Source: Linepithema humile
Lineage: Eukaryota > Arthropoda > Insecta > Hymenoptera > Formicidae
Assembly (NCBI RefSeq): GCF_040581485.1
Contig: NC_090133.1
Location: 25,694,139-25,758,138, forward strand
Reading direction: 5' to 3'
DNA: 64,000 nucleotides
The first letter of the stretch is position 1. Each line of letters starts with the position of its first letter. The notes under the pieces were generated by a model that saw nothing but the letters and a program-made list of their open reading frames with translations, was not told the origin of the DNA and did no database searches. Below, piece by piece: positions 61,908 through 64,000 of the stretch. A program made the translations under genes and the position numbers.

Positions 61908-64000
61908 AATTATACTGCTCGGAGAAAATGCAGCAGAAAAGTCTCTTTCGTACGAAGGTAATTTTATTTATACTTTGTATCTAGTAGATATATTTAATAT
62001 CTATTTTTATTAATTTCAAGGCTTATTTATGAAAAGAAGAATTATATAATTCTCTTAACATTTTCTTAACATACTGTTTTCTAAGTAGATTGCATTGTAC
62101 ATAACATTAACAAACATGTTGCATAATGTTAACAATAGACAAAATATTATGTTGCAAAATATTATACAAAAATAATAATACATTTATGACATATATTTTG
62201 AAAAATTTTATTTTCATCCAGATGCACTCGCGCAAAATGCGGATTTTCAAGACAATGATCTATACATCGACTATAGATTACCAAAGTCCATCGAACCCGT
62301 TTCGTATGAGATTGCTCTCATACCAAATTTAACAGCTAATAACTTTACATTTGTCGGCTTCGTAACAATTAAAGCTGTGGTAAAACAAGCAACTCAAGAA
62401 TTCGCGTTACACGTGGGAAACATCCAAATCCTAAGAGAGTCTCTTCTAATAAACGATGAAAAAGTCAATATGTCACATAAATATAACAAAACCACTGAAA
62501 AGTACCATCTCAATGTCTTCCCTTATATTCTTAAAGAAAAAACAGAGCTACTAATCTCTTTTACATATAACGGGGTTCTAAACGACAATATGATTGGATT
62601 TTATAGAAGTTCTTATTACGATAAAAACGGACAACTTAAGTAAGTGACAAGCCACTTTAGAATTTTTATTTCTTTATCAATTCTTAATCATTTAATCACG
62701 TGTAATAATTGTAGTTTTTTATTCTTTTATCGGATATTATCACAGTTATATTTGCACTTGTGTTCATATATTGATAAAATCTTGGAAATGTGCAGTAAAA
62801 TAGATGTTAATATGGTTGAAATAGTTGCTTCTTATATAAAACAATAATCTATGCATTTATACAACATAAAATCTAAGAAAAACTCAAACACGTCTTTTAC
62901 ATGAGAATTTTTTGAAAACATCTGTTGCTCTGCACTCTTTCGTGCATTATTTCGTAATGAGCGAAATAATGAAAACATTATAAACGTTGTAATTTACAAT
63001 ATAATAAATAAAGACAAATAATTTGAAATTGTATAGATGGTTAGCTGCGACACAGTTTCAAACTACACACGCGAGACATGCCTTTCCATGTTTTGACGAG
63101 CCAAGTTTTAAAGCAAACTTTACAATCCGAATATTAAGATCCGAAAACTATAAGTGCCTCAGTAATATGCCGGGAACAACTGAAGAACTGTAAGTATTAA
63201 AAAGTACAGCAATCGCGCTTGATTAACAATAAAAGTATCACTTGTTTTTTTCACAAAACAATTTTTTTTTTTTTAAGTGATGGCAACATTTGGGATGTCT
63301 TCAATGAAAGCATCCCTATGTCAACGTATTTAGTGGCGTTTGTCGTTTCGGAATTTGAGTCTCGCGGACAAGACATATTGACAGTATGGTCTAGACCATC
63401 TTTTATCGAGCAGACTAATTACGCTTTGAATATCAGCACCGCAGCCCTCAAATTGTTCAGTGAAAAATTTTTGCAAGACTATCAGCTCCCTAAAATGGAC
63501 ATGGTGGCTGTACCCGACTTCGCAGCCGGAGCCATGGAAAATTGGGGACTGGTGACGTATCGCGAAGCCCGGCTGCTGTACGACGAAAAAGAATCGTCGG
63601 CGCCGGCACAGCAGAGCGTGGCTTCCGTCATCGTTCATGAACTCACGCACATGTGGTTCGGAAATTTGGTGACACCAGAATGGTGGGGCTACCTTTGGCT
63701 TAGTGAAGCATTTGCCAGATATTTTCAGTACTTCGGAACCGCGGAAGTAAGAGTCATTGTTTGCTTACTAGAGTCATTTTACATAACATAAAGTCATCGC
63801 CGAATGTAATAGAATATACTTTTTAAAAGAAAAAAAATTGGATATTTTAAAAATATTTTAGAAACCCATGAAAGAAAATTAATTAACTTTAATGTTGCAT
63901 AATCGCATTTACTATGGATGGCATTGTTATATTTTAAAAATAACTAATCGGTTTATATTATAATTACGACACTGGTAATACTGACAAAAAAAGCAAGAAT
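61870..64000 (+). CDS. APN-6: aminopeptidase N-like, catalytic motifs intact, cut by window edge
   Basis: Visible coding exons: 61870-61957, 62222-62639, 63037-63189, 63278-63746 (376 residues); the rest lies beyond the window. The ATG follows directly after an acceptor (ttttag) and begins a signal peptide encoded largely by its own small exon, an intron not present in the other five copies. FPCWDEP reads FPCFDEP. GAMEN is intact at 304-308, the zinc site is HELTH (H340, E341, H344), and E363 lies eighteen residues further in WLSEAFA. The transition-state Tyr would be in the next exon. As in APN-1, GAMEN and HExxH share one exon and there is an intron in the preceding N-domain part, so it is structurally closer to APN-1 than to APN-2 to -5. 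The GC content of exon 63278-63746 is higher than in neighbouring copies. Confidence 0.92.
62671..62938. pseudogene. Copy B: dead duplicate of APN-6 leader and start exon within intron 2
   Basis: Direct repeat of 61627-61907 lying inside APN-6 intron 2 (62640-63036). The equivalent acceptor is changed from ttttag to ttttac, and the fifth codon of the start exon is TGA where the functional copy has TGG. The second promoter/start exon therefore cannot make the same signal peptide. It arose by local tandem duplication; whether it still has promoter activity is unknown. Confidence 0.75.

Overview
The window looks like AT-rich nuclear DNA from an insect. It has multi-exon genes with GT-AG introns of tens to hundreds of bases, AATAAA poly(A) signals, many small inverted-repeat elements, and isolated CpG-rich patches in a background of roughly 30% GC. 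The composition and the type of gene cluster would fit a hymenopteran, perhaps an ant, but I cannot prove the order from sequence alone.

Layout. From 1 to about 11 kb I find no convincing gene. It is AT-rich DNA with CpG-rich islands, and most open frames there are compositional artefacts. A strong CpG-rich block at 10.95-11.93 kb, ending in good splice donors, looks like a promoter and untranslated first exon. Just downstream (12.9-18.2 kb) six small exons with compatible phases encode an unrecognised protein of about 170 residues. This model is assembled by eye and is the least certain gene here. From 18.2 to 22.3 kb I see nothing firmly coding.

From 22.3 kb to the right edge there is a head-to-tail tandem array of six M1-family zinc aminopeptidases (aminopeptidase N type), all on the + strand: APN-1 (22342-27653), APN-2 (30061-35757), APN-3 (38318-44601), APN-4 (45882-51052), APN-5 (52515-57785) and APN-6 (61870 to beyond the edge). 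I joined the exons of each gene by splice sites and checked that the reading phase closes. The five complete genes give proteins of about 904-946 residues, normal for the family. APN-2 to APN-5 share the same 11-exon plan. APN-1 and APN-6 have different intron positions, so they are older or separately modified branches.

Function. All copies begin with a signal-peptide-like hydrophobic segment, so they should enter the secretory pathway. Only APN-2 ends in a GPI-anchor-like hydrophobic tail; the other complete copies end in charged or polar tails and are probably released. APN-1, -2, -3 and -6 keep the exopeptidase motif (GAMEN or a close form) and HExxH-X18-E. In APN-1, -2 and -3 the transition-state Tyr is also present; in APN-6 it lies beyond the window. 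APN-5 keeps the zinc site but has a changed GAMEN motif. APN-4 has lost the first zinc His, the catalytic Glu, the third zinc ligand and the Tyr, while its reading frame is open over all 11 exons. It looks like a pseudoenzyme rather than a pseudogene.

The spaces between genes and several introns carry foldback or MITE-like elements. The most elaborate is a nest of inverted repeats at 59.8-61.4 kb, directly upstream of APN-6. APN-6 also carries a dead duplicate of its own upstream region and start exon inside its second intron.
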